Positions 6,353-12,039 of a stretch of DNA of 16,863 nucleotides are shown here, one piece after another. The first letter of the stretch is position 1, and each line of letters starts with the position of its first letter. The notes beneath the pieces were generated by a model, which was given only the letters and a program-made list of their open reading frames with translations, was not told where the DNA came from and did no database searches. This DNA is from Nitrospirota bacterium (lineage in GTDB: Bacteria; Nitrospirota; CAKKRA01; 9FT-COMBO-42-15): positions 1 through 16,863 of the forward strand of contig JACRON010000130.1 in NCBI GenBank assembly GCA_016214425.1, written 5' to 3'. The position numbers and the translations under genes are program-made.

Positions 6353-7213
6353 TTACTGCTTAGGTTTTCGTGAGACTCGGCGTCCCTTGTAATGGTATAA
6401 GTCTATTAGAGTTCCGTCAGGGGCTGTAATATATGCGGTGTCCTCCTCTTCATCCCATATAGCAGGTTGATCATTCCAGTAGACAATGATCTGACCTTTG
6501 CTGTTTAGGTTATTGATTCCCTTTCCACTGACAACGAGAACAGTATACCCCGGCTCCAACTCAATAGCAGGGAACTTATATGATGGTCCTGCTTCGCTGG
6601 AAAGTGTGTATCCAGCAAGATTGACCTTAACATTACTGATATTAGCAATTCGTGAATAGGGTTGAATCAGTTCTCCTTCATCGGAGCGAGGTGGAGAGAC
6701 ACTGGTAATCTTAAGCACAGACATCTTGCCGCGTTTAGACCATATCCCTAATTTGCGTTCCATGGCATCTGCCTGAAGTTTGAGCAGTAATGCATGATGT
6801 TTCCGATTCGGTGGGATAAAAAATGCATGAGCGAGGCCGTCCTCAATCAGTTTGGCATTTACCATCTGACCTTCCACATAAAGATACGCCAACAAACGGC
6901 CATATTTGTCTACTCGTTCTTCGTCAAACTCCAGGCGAACATCCTTCCCCATCACTAATGACTCGTTAAGCCGTTTTGCTTTTAAATAAAAGGGCTCCTG
7001 CCATTCCGGCGTATTAATTCCCAGATACCTTATTTTTCTGCCGTCTGACAGCAGCACCGTATCTCCGTCATACACCTTCTTAACTCGTCCGGTTTCCTGT
7101 GAAAAAGCAGGATCAGAAAAGATAAAAAGAAGACATAGCAAAATAAAAGTCTTAATTATATGCTGGCTGTGTTTTATAAATGTAATAAATGGGATGGATA
7201 TGTATATCTTCAT
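6353..7213 (-). CDS. Secreted thermonuclease-like (SNase) protein with C-terminal lamin-tail domain
   Basis: 286 residues. The N-terminus has a hydrophobic signal (TFILLCLLFIFSDPAFSQ, residues 22-39) with likely cleavage after AFS, so the protein is exported. The SNase domain (about 40-160) keeps all catalytic residues of staphylococcal nuclease by alignment to the motifs: D51 in YDGDTVLL, R62 and E70 in IRYLGINTPE, and R106 in DKYGRLLAY. It should be a calcium-dependent endonuclease. Residues 170-280 resemble a lamin-tail (LTD) beta-sandwich (IANISNVKVNLAGYTL, YKFPAIELEPGYTVLV), a frequent partner of extracellular nucleases. ATG 7213 has the ribosome site GAAGGA nine bases upstream; starts at 7222 or TTG 7237 are less well placed. 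The gene begins about 35 bases after the attC-like site at 7242-7384, in array orientation, so it may be the next cassette; I found no matching site after its stop. Confidence 0.88.
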   Translation of the reverse strand: MKIYISIPFITFIKHSQHIIKTFILLCLLFIFSDPAFSQETGRVKKVYDGDTVLLSDGRKIRYLGINTPEWQEPFYLKAKRLNESLVMGKDVRLEFDEERVDKYGRLLAYLYVEGQMVNAKLIEDGLAHAFFIPPNRKHHALLLKLQADAMERKLGIWSKRGKMSVLKITSVSPPRSDEGELIQPYSRIANISNVKVNLAGYTLSSEAGPSYKFPAIELEPGYTVLVVSGKGINNLNSKGQIIVYWNDQPAIWDEEEDTAYITAPDGTLIDLYHYKGRRVSRKPKQ

Positions 7214-7241
7214 TGTTTCCATTCCTTCTGCCTGCAATGGA

Positions 7242-7384
7242 GGCTAACGGGCTGGCGGCTTGCCGAAGAGCCTTGAAGGGTCTTTTGGGTGGAGCCGGTA
7301 AGCCGCCTGATAGGCGGCGTCGGCTGCGCCCTCAGCAAGATGCAGCACCGACAGGCTGTCAGAGGCAAAGCCGGTGTTATATAC
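7242..7384 (-). other. attC-like recombination site 1 (end of the restriction-modification cassette)
   Basis: On the minus strand it runs from the R''-like GTATATAAC (7384-7376), which contains the methyltransferase stop codon, to the R'-like GTTAGCC (7248-7242). Inside it, CGGCTTTGCC (7373-7364) pairs with GGCAAGCCG (7264-7256) over the stem except for one unpaired extra T. Such an extrahelical base is a hallmark of integron attC sites. The 143-base length is at the upper end for attC, and the centre holds further GC-rich hairpins such as GCCGCC/GGCGGC (7303-7319). GTTAGCC departs from the GTTRRRY core by one base. Confidence 0.68.
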
Positions 7385-8342
7385 TGTGTCGTGCCCACTC
7401 ATCATTTGGAACTATGGTTCGAGTTTGTGGTTCGTGCTCAAACAAGCCTTTTTGACTTGAATGCGCTTTTATTCTTTGATTTGCAAGTTTTACATATTCC
7501 GGTTCGATGTCATACCCGATGTAATGCCTGCCATCCTTTAAAGCAGCAAGGCAAGCGGTTCCGCTGCCGCAGAATGGATCTAAAACAACATCTTCCTTGA
7601 AAGTATATAACTGAATTAGACGGTGTGGAAGTTCTTCTGGAAATGGAGCAGGATGTCCAATGCTGCGGGCTGAGACCGCTGGAAATGTCCATACGCTTTT
7701 GGTCCATTCAAGAAATTCTTCTTTGCTTATAGTATCTTTTTTATGCCCTCGTTTCCTTGAAAATGATTCCTTTGAAAACACTAAAATATATTCATGAATG
7801 TCTCGTAATACAGGGTTTGCTGCGGACTGCCAACTACCCCATGCGGTTGAAGGACTTGCGCTTGAGGCTTTATTCCAGATAATTTCACCCCGCATAAAAT
7901 AGCCGATTCCAAGCATATCCTCTATGATATAGCTATGCAACGGTATATAAGGCTTCCTGCCGAGATTGGCAACATTTATACAAGCTCTACCGCCGGTTAC
8001 AAGCTTCTTATAAGTTTCCTTGAACACAGCCTTTAACAATGTCCTGTATTCGTCCAGGGAAAGGTCTTTGTCGTATTCTTTCTTTACATTATATGGAGGT
8101 GAAGTAACCATTAGATGAACGCTGTAATCAGGTATATCATCCATCACTTTACTTGATTTACAATAGATTTTATCCAGCCTTTCGGGAAGTATACGGTTTT
8201 CAATGAACTCAACCTTTTCAGGAGGCTTATTATTAGCATACAATTTGCTGTCATAAAACTCGGTAGAATCGTGATTGATTCGTCCCGGAGTCCCGAATGA
8301 ACTTGTTTTCGTCCCATTGCGTTTATGTTTGATCTCTTTCAT
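7377..8342 (-). CDS. Type II DNA methyltransferase (beta class, SPPY motif)
   Basis: 321 residues. Motif IV, TSPPYNV (residues 80-86), binds the target base; the S-P-P-Y form occurs in N4-cytosine and some N6-adenine enzymes. Motif I, DPFCGSGT (255-262), binds S-adenosylmethionine. Catalytic motif before SAM motif defines the beta class. The segments GGRACINVANLGRKPYIP and GEIIWNKAS between them are common in this group. It protects host DNA against the nuclease encoded just upstream: the nuclease stop at 8349 is six bases from this ATG, and an AAGGAA at the nuclease gene's end serves as ribosome site. The stop codon TAA lies inside the attC-like R'' sequence, so the gene ends exactly where the cassette ends. 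Recognition sequence cannot be told from the sequence. Confidence 0.92.
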   Translation of the reverse strand: MKEIKHKRNGTKTSSFGTPGRINHDSTEFYDSKLYANNKPPEKVEFIENRILPERLDKIYCKSSKVMDDIPDYSVHLMVTSPPYNVKKEYDKDLSLDEYRTLLKAVFKETYKKLVTGGRACINVANLGRKPYIPLHSYIIEDMLGIGYFMRGEIIWNKASSASPSTAWGSWQSAANPVLRDIHEYILVFSKESFSRKRGHKKDTISKEEFLEWTKSVWTFPAVSARSIGHPAPFPEELPHRLIQLYTFKEDVVLDPFCGSGTACLAALKDGRHYIGYDIEPEYVKLANQRIKAHSSQKGLFEHEPQTRTIVPNDEWARHSI

Positions 8343-8348
8343 GTTTTG

Positions 8349-9218
8349 CTATTCCTTGATTAACTTTAAGAAGACCTCGGCCTTCTTCTCATATGTTTCT
8401 TCACGATTTGCAATCTCGATAATATGTCCTAACTCTTTTTTGCTCTTCATGCTGGAAAAGAAGTTTCTTTCCTCAGACAACAAGATATTGAAAGCCTTCC
8501 TTTGCTCTTCAAGACTGTCAAATCTGTAGAATCCTTGTTTTTCGGTCTTCTTTATATTTTCGCCGTTATCATCCAACGGCTGAGGGTTTACAGACCAGAA
8601 GCCTTGTATAATGCCGGCAACCTTCAGGTGGTCAACCTTCGGATAATAACTGTTTGTAATGGGAGTATTGCCCATCACAATAATAGGGATTGTTGCAGCT
8701 TTAAAGCTCGAAACCCTTATATTTATGCTCTTGCCAATGGCTTTCAGCATTGAATCGGAACGCAATAGGCCGGGGTTGCCCTGATGAGTCTTATAATCAC
8801 CGATACAAGCCAATGTTTTGCCACCTTTTAATTCCCAATTCCAGACGATGGACATCTTTACCTCAATTATAGCCAAGATATCCTCCGGTCGCTGGTCAAT
8901 ACTCTTGTTCCTCGAAATGACAACGTCCGCAGGAGACATGTTTGTCAAGGCAATCTCCTCACAGATTGCACCTTGAACCGCAAATAACCCTTTATCTTTA
9001 ACAACCTCCTGGATTAGGTCGGTAGTCCACTTTTCGGTGAAGTTCCCTATTAGAGCGTTTCTGCTTTGAAGGGTGCTTTTCTTGCCATCATAGCCTTTAG
9101 GCCAGTAGGCAAGGTATCTATTTTTATCTGTCACATAGAACAACTGTTCAGGTGTGGCGAATTTAACCGATTCGGTGAAGAACCTTCTTTCTACTTCCTT
9201 GTTCCAGAATTCTATCAT
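8349..9218 (-). CDS. Type II restriction endonuclease (PD-(D/E)xK candidate)
   Basis: 289 residues. A candidate PD-(D/E)xK site is SPADVVISR (D98) followed 21 residues later by ILAIIEVK (E119, K121). ATLACIGDYK-like and GNPGLLRSD segments follow, and the C-terminal third is charged and helical. The call rests on this motif and on the gene being directly upstream of, and nearly joined to, a type II methyltransferase; I cannot name the enzyme's specificity. The start at ATG 9218 is preceded by AAAGGG at a rather long distance and by a TAGAAT that could be the -10 of a promoter inside the cassette, which would give a near-leaderless message. The gene begins about 66 bases after the cassette boundary at 9285/9284. 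The protein has no signal peptide and acts on cytoplasmic invading DNA. Confidence 0.8.
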   Translation of the reverse strand: MIEFWNKEVERRFFTESVKFATPEQLFYVTDKNRYLAYWPKGYDGKKSTLQSRNALIGNFTEKWTTDLIQEVVKDKGLFAVQGAICEEIALTNMSPADVVISRNKSIDQRPEDILAIIEVKMSIVWNWELKGGKTLACIGDYKTHQGNPGLLRSDSMLKAIGKSINIRVSSFKAATIPIIVMGNTPITNSYYPKVDHLKVAGIIQGFWSVNPQPLDDNGENIKKTEKQGFYRFDSLEEQRKAFNILLSEERNFFSSMKSKKELGHIIEIANREETYEKKAEVFLKLIKE

Positions 9219-9276
9219 GTGGGGATTCTACCCTTTTTCAAATAAAATTTAAAGTCTTTTCCGTGGGCACGGCATT

Positions 9277-9374
9277 GCATATAACGTTCGAGAATATGCG
9301 TTGTGGCCGCAGGCCATGACCCCCAAAGGGGCGAAGCTAACGAAGTGAGCGAAGGCATATTTTCTGTTGTCGGC
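9277..9374 (-). other. attC-like recombination site 2 (end of the D...ExK cassette)
   Basis: On the minus strand R''-like GCCGACAAC (9374-9366) is followed by an L'' arm AGAAAATATGC (9365-9355), a GC-rich centre, an L' arm GCATATTCTC (9299-9290) that pairs with L'', and R'-like GTTATATGC (9285-9277). R'' is the exact reverse complement of GTTGTCGGC, the sequence that opens this cassette at 10164-10156. R' opens the next cassette, whose end at 7384-7376 is its reverse complement except for one base. This relation between cassette start and cassette end is what integron cassettes show. The length is 98 bases. The small frame spanning this site (9215-9424) is a by-product of it. Confidence 0.75.
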
Positions 9375-9380
9375 AGTCGG

Positions 9381-9552
9381 CTAAACATCATATTCCATTC
9401 TGCAAATAAATAAATCCACTCCATTATAAGGCTCTGTCTTAAAATTGAATGGCCCCATTACTTGATCTTTGATAATTTGCGAATATATTCCATTCGACAA
9501 ATAATATATCAAGTTGTTTAATGCTATCTTGTTAATGACGGCTTTTTTTTTT
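9381..9552 (-). other. A10 tract and out-of-frame C-terminal continuation of the cassette gene
   Basis: After GAT (9555-9553) the minus strand has ten A. Read with nine A, the protein continues AVINKIALNNLIYYLSNGIY, then QVMGPFNFKTEPYNG and DLFICRMEYDV, stopping at TAG 9383-9381. That stop lies seven bases before the attC-like R'' at 9374, the tight spacing expected in a cassette, whereas the short frame would leave about 160 unexplained bases. The tract may be a one-base mutation, a sequencing error in a homopolymer, or a slippage or phase-variation site. Confidence 0.72.
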
Positions 9553-10131
9553 ATCGTACTTATTAGTTTTAAAGGTTTGCACCAAGAAAAGAGCTCGCGA
9601 TACTTCTTCTATTTTAGAATGTGCAATAAGACCAGCAATTGAGTAAGCTAATTGGTATCTTAGTCCCCAGAATAAATCAGAATTTCCTAAATCAATATTT
9701 TTACTTAGATCAATAATTCTTTTTAATGATTTGGATTCTGGTTTTTCAATTTTCTTTGCACTGGCATCTATAAACGTCTTTGCAATTACATCACCAAAAG
9801 GCTCGTCAACTTTAGCTTCAATACCAATAAATATATTACCTTTTGAATCTAATGCCTTAATGAATAGATCATGATTTCTATCATTGCCACCATTTTGATC
9901 AAATGGGGTTTTGAATTCAGGTGCAGCTAATTGAAAATCTATTTTATGGAAATGATTAATCAATACTTTCTTCACTAAATTATGATTTTCCGCTCTTAGC
10001 CAGAAACGAGCTGATTCAAAAGCGCTTCGACCAATTACCCATTGGTTTTTATGAGCCGGGGGACACAATTCTTTCCATTGCTCAATGCTGGTTATAGTGT
10101 TGTCTTCAATAAAATCTTTGCAAATTTTCAT
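9532..10131 (-). CDS. Cassette-encoded protein with D...ExK nuclease-like motif, 3' end shifted at an A10 tract
   Basis: The annotated frame is 199 residues from ATG 10131. Around residues 83-108 it reads NDRNHDLFIKALDSKGN then IFIGIEAKV: D88 and, 17 residues on, E105-A-K107, a spacing that fits a PD-(D/E)xK nuclease core. I do not recognise the family by name. A conserved-looking hydrophobic segment (DLFWGLRYQLAYSIAGLIAH) follows. The frame ends early in KKKSRH because of a run of ten A (9552-9543); the next frame continues sensibly for 53 more codons to 9381 (see that entry), giving about 249 residues. The gene is the sole gene of a cassette-like unit (10163-9285) and shares the array with a restriction-modification system, so a defence role is a reasonable guess, no more. 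The ribosome site is a modest AGAAG eight bases before the ATG. Confidence 0.72.
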   Translation of the reverse strand: MKICKDFIEDNTITSIEQWKELCPPAHKNQWVIGRSAFESARFWLRAENHNLVKKVLINHFHKIDFQLAAPEFKTPFDQNGGNDRNHDLFIKALDSKGNIFIGIEAKVDEPFGDVIAKTFIDASAKKIEKPESKSLKRIIDLSKNIDLGNSDLFWGLRYQLAYSIAGLIAHSKIEEVSRALFLVQTFKTNKYDKKKSRH

Positions 10132-10155
10132 ATTACACTTCTATAAATGCTAATT

Positions 10156-10220
10156 GCCGACAACTCGGTCATATACGCAATTATTGCGTATATACCGCCA
10201 ATTTGGGAGTATATACGCAT
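10156..10220 (-). repeat. Cassette-opening site with a cluster of inverted ATATACGCA repeats (attC or attI candidate)
   Basis: GTTGTCGGC on the minus strand (10164-10156) opens the first cassette. Directly upstream are three copies of ATATACGCA: 10171-10179 (plus), 10193-10185 (minus), 10211-10219 (plus). Copies one and two form a perfect 11-bp palindrome ATATACGCAAT/ATTGCGTATAT around one base; copies two and three form an 11-bp stem around 13 bases. I could not find a partner R'' ending in AAC further upstream on this strand, so a normal complete attC is not supported. It could be a degenerate attC, an attI-like site with integrase-binding repeats, or an operator. Confidence 0.5.
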
Positions 10221-10279
10221 TGCGATATCCCAACTCTGGCTAAAGCGCCGAAAGTCTCTTGCTGCTATATGCTAAGCGA

Positions 10280-10308
10280 ATTAAATCACACTTTTTATAG
10301 ACTGTCAA
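10280..10308 (-). promoter_or_regulatory. Strong promoter pointing into the cassette array (Pc-like)
   Basis: Minus strand TTGACA (10308-10303), exactly 17 bases, TTTAAT (10285-10280), five of six consensus bases at -10. Predicted start about 10273, some 140 bases before ATG 10131. It sits between the stop of the secreted-protein gene (10330) and the first cassette site, the position of an integron Pc promoter. Confidence 0.65.
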
Positions 10309-10329
10309 GAAGACGATTAATCAAATAGA

Positions 10330-10956
10330 TTATTTTGTTTCTATCCTGTCTGATACCCACTGATACGATCTTACAAGCTCCTCAAACCTGTTAAGGCTCA
10401 TATAAAAATCCTGCTGTGTCCGTGAGGAAAGTACTATCATCACCACAACCTTTTCTTCTTCAATATATGCGACTGCCTCATGGTTTCCGTGTGAGTCATT
10501 AAGAAAATAGACTATCTTTGCCTCTTTTTTGCCCCCTTCAATTTTTATTGAATCCTTTTTATCAATCTTTATGTCTTGTGAGCGCTCTTCAAAATAATCT
10601 TCATTAGACTCTATTACATCATCAATGTCTTTATTTTTTAAGCCGTCAAGATAGGCGGCAGTTGTATACATTACTGTTGTTGCCTCTGACCATGAGGAGC
10701 CTTGCGGGTAAAATACAGCAGGGACATCCTGATTAATTCCGCCTGATTGGTCAAGCATCCATCCCTCTGGTGCCTTCAGATAATAGGCATAATCCTCGCC
10801 AAAAAATATCTTAGAACTGCTTTCCCCTGCAATTGCCTGAGGGAGTAGATTTATTAAAAATAAAATTACAATTAGAAGCGTTCTGGTTTGATGGCAATGA
10901 GGTTGAAAAATATCGGGGTTGATTAGCCATTTTAGATTCGCTAAATTCGTATACAC
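10330..10956 (-). CDS. Secreted or periplasmic protein of unknown function
   Basis: I place the start at GTG 10956, not at the longest-frame start 11112. A TTGACA-17-TTTAAT promoter (11010-10982) lies inside the longer frame, and TTGGAG stands five bases before this GTG. The product is 208 residues. It has an N-terminal region of about 25 residues, a hydrophobic signal core (LLIVILFLINLLPQAIAG) with cleavage likely after AIAG, and a mature domain of about 160 residues beginning ESSSKIFFGEDYAYYLKAPE. The mature part alternates strands and a helix (FEELVRSYQWVSDR at the end) and resembles small periplasmic PsbP/DUF-type domains with a substrate-free look; I do not recognise the family. There are no in-frame ATG codons closer to the signal core. 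It is divergent from the methyltransferase gene on the other strand. Confidence 0.7.
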   Translation of the reverse strand: MYTNLANLKWLINPDIFQPHCHQTRTLLIVILFLINLLPQAIAGESSSKIFFGEDYAYYLKAPEGWMLDQSGGINQDVPAVFYPQGSSWSEATTVMYTTAAYLDGLKNKDIDDVIESNEDYFEERSQDIKIDKKDSIKIEGGKKEAKIVYFLNDSHGNHEAVAYIEEEKVVVMIVLSSRTQQDFYMSLNRFEELVRSYQWVSDRIETK

Positions 10957-10981
10957 ATTAACTCCAAGTGTCACAGAATTA

Positions 10982-11010
10982 ATTAAACCACACCATTTAG
11001 GAGGTGTCAA
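10982..11010 (-). promoter_or_regulatory. Promoter of the secreted-protein gene
   Basis: Minus strand TTGACA (11010-11005), 17 bases, TTTAAT (10987-10982). It resembles the array promoter at 10280-10308 beyond the boxes: both have AAA, then GTGTG directly ahead of TTTAATT. The predicted start near 10975 leaves about 19 bases before GTG 10956. Confidence 0.62.
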
Positions 11011-11053
11011 GATGGGTTCACAGTATCCGCTGGGTCTTTTTTGCACAAATTTC

Positions 11054-11082
11054 TTGAAATCCTGATGGTTTTGTAGGATAAT
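11054..11082 (+). promoter_or_regulatory. Promoter of the SAM methyltransferase gene
   Basis: TTGAAA (11054-11059), 17 bases, GATAAT (11077-11082), five of six consensus bases at each box except one. The start near 11089 gives a leader of about 36 bases to ATG 11125. It is back to back with the promoter at 10982-11010. Confidence 0.55.
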
Positions 11083-11124
11083 TTCAATCTGGTATTCCAT
11101 TTCCATCAACACAACTATTATTTT

Positions 11125-11823
11125 ATGAAAAACTTCTCCTCTCTTGCACCAACATACGATGATTGGTATTCCACACCACTCGGCAGTCTGTGCGATAAAT
11201 TGGAAAAAGATGCTGTTTTCTCGCTTGCAAATGTAAATGAGGGCGAGATGGTTCTTGATGTCTCCTGCGGCACTGGCAATTATAGCCTTGAATTGAAAAG
11301 AAGGGGCGCGAGGGTAATCGGGTTAGACATATCTTCTGAAATGCTTTCCATAGCAAAGAAAAAGGCAGATACAGAAGGGCTTAAAATAGATTTTATACGA
11401 GCAGATGCAGCAATGCCTCCATTTAAAAATAATTCTTTTGATTTAATTACAAGCATACTCATCCTTGAATTTGCTGATAAGCCTGATAAGATGATTGAGG
11501 AATGGAAAAACTTATTCAAACCGGGCGGAAGAATTGTCATCGGGTTTCTAAACAAATACAGCCTGTGGGCATTAAAGAGGAGGCTAAAGGCAATCTTTAA
11601 AGAATCAATCTGGAGGCAGGCTGAATTTTATTCTGAGCATGAGATGCAAAACCTTCTTGCAAAAGCAGGGCTTAAGTCAATTGAATCACGAGAGGTTATA
11701 TATTTCCCTCCTGTAGAGAATAGGGTGTTTTATAGTATATTAATATTGATTGAAAGACTCGGCAGGAGATTTTTGTCAGGCATTGGGGCTTTTATTGCAA
11801 TAAAAGGTGAAAAATCCTCTTAA
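11125..11823 (+). CDS. Class I SAM-dependent methyltransferase (UbiE/Methyltransf_11 type)
   Basis: 232 residues. After FSSLAPTYDDWYSTPLG, the usual opening of the UbiE-like group, motif I is VLDVSCGTGNYSLEL (residues about 43-57). The acidic strand-2 end is GLDISSEML (about 65-73) and motif II-III follows as DAAMPPFKNNSFDLI and FKPGGRIVIGF. These bind S-adenosylmethionine. The C-terminal part is hydrophobic with basic patches (LILIERLGRRFLSG), suggesting a lipid-like or membrane-near substrate, but nothing fixes it. ATG 11125 has no clear Shine-Dalgarno sequence; the leader from the promoter at 11054-11082 is short. It stands alone, divergent from the secreted-protein gene, and is separated by 216 bases holding a palindromic repeat from the next operon. 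Confidence 0.85.
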   Translation: MKNFSSLAPTYDDWYSTPLGSLCDKLEKDAVFSLANVNEGEMVLDVSCGTGNYSLELKRRGARVIGLDISSEMLSIAKKKADTEGLKIDFIRADAAMPPFKNNSFDLITSILILEFADKPDKMIEEWKNLFKPGGRIVIGFLNKYSLWALKRRLKAIFKESIWRQAEFYSEHEMQNLLAKAGLKSIESREVIYFPPVENRVFYSILILIERLGRRFLSGIGAFIAIKGEKSS

Positions 11824-11889
11824 ATCTGTAACCCGCCACTCATTTGCTGTTGACTTTTTTTGCTAAAACTTATAAACTTTTCATCAAGC

Positions 11890-11981
11890 GTCATGCTGAA
11901 TTTATTTCAGCATCTCTTCAAGGCTTAGTCGGCGTATTACAAAATCTATGCTAAGAGATACTGAAACAAGTTCAGGGTGAC
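11890..11981. repeat. Imperfect palindromic dispersed-type repeat (27-bp arms)
   Basis: The left arm 11890-11916 and the right arm 11955-11981 match as inverted repeats at 22 of 27 positions (left GTCATGCTGAATTTATTTCA..., right ending CAAGTTCAGGGTGAC). Sequences of this kind, with CTGAA-x-TT-x-TTTCAG cores, occur in many copies in diverse bacterial genomes. RNA from it would fold into a long hairpin. It has no ORF; it fills most of the 216-base gap between the methyltransferase and the FG-GAP gene. Confidence 0.7.
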
Positions 11982-12004
11982 ATTTTGAAGGTTTGGTATA
12001 TGAT
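11977..12004 (+). promoter_or_regulatory. Possible promoter of the FG-GAP/uppS operon
   Basis: GTGACA (11977-11982), 16 bases, TATGAT (11999-12004), each one base from consensus. The -35 box is the last bases of the palindromic repeat's right arm. The start would be near 12011, about 29 bases before ATG 12040. Confidence 0.4.
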
Positions 12005-12039
12005 AATTATTAAAATCTTTTCTGAGGGGTGTTTGCTTA

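Noticed and set aside
7250..7376. GC-rich hairpins as an intrinsic terminator for the methyltransferase
   Set aside because: No run of T follows on the minus strand and the arms are better explained as the attC-like site.
9215..9424. 69-residue minus-strand frame just upstream of the restriction endonuclease, possibly a controller protein
   Set aside because: It lies almost entirely over the attC-like site 9277-9374, has no helix-turn-helix, and overlaps the out-of-frame end of the cassette gene.
10171..10219. CRISPR-like repeats
   Set aside because: Only three 9-base copies in mixed orientation and with unequal spacing; no array.
11012..11065. Plus-strand 17-residue frame (MGSQYPLGLFCTNFLKS) with a perfect AGGAGGTG ribosome-site-like sequence
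   Set aside because: The ribosome-like sequence is the complement of the minus-strand promoter region and the frame lies upstream of the plus-strand promoter; no support as a gene.
10957..11112. N-terminal 52 residues of the longest frame of the secreted protein
   Set aside because: A good promoter and a ribosome site with GTG 10956 lie downstream; the residues look unlike a protein start.
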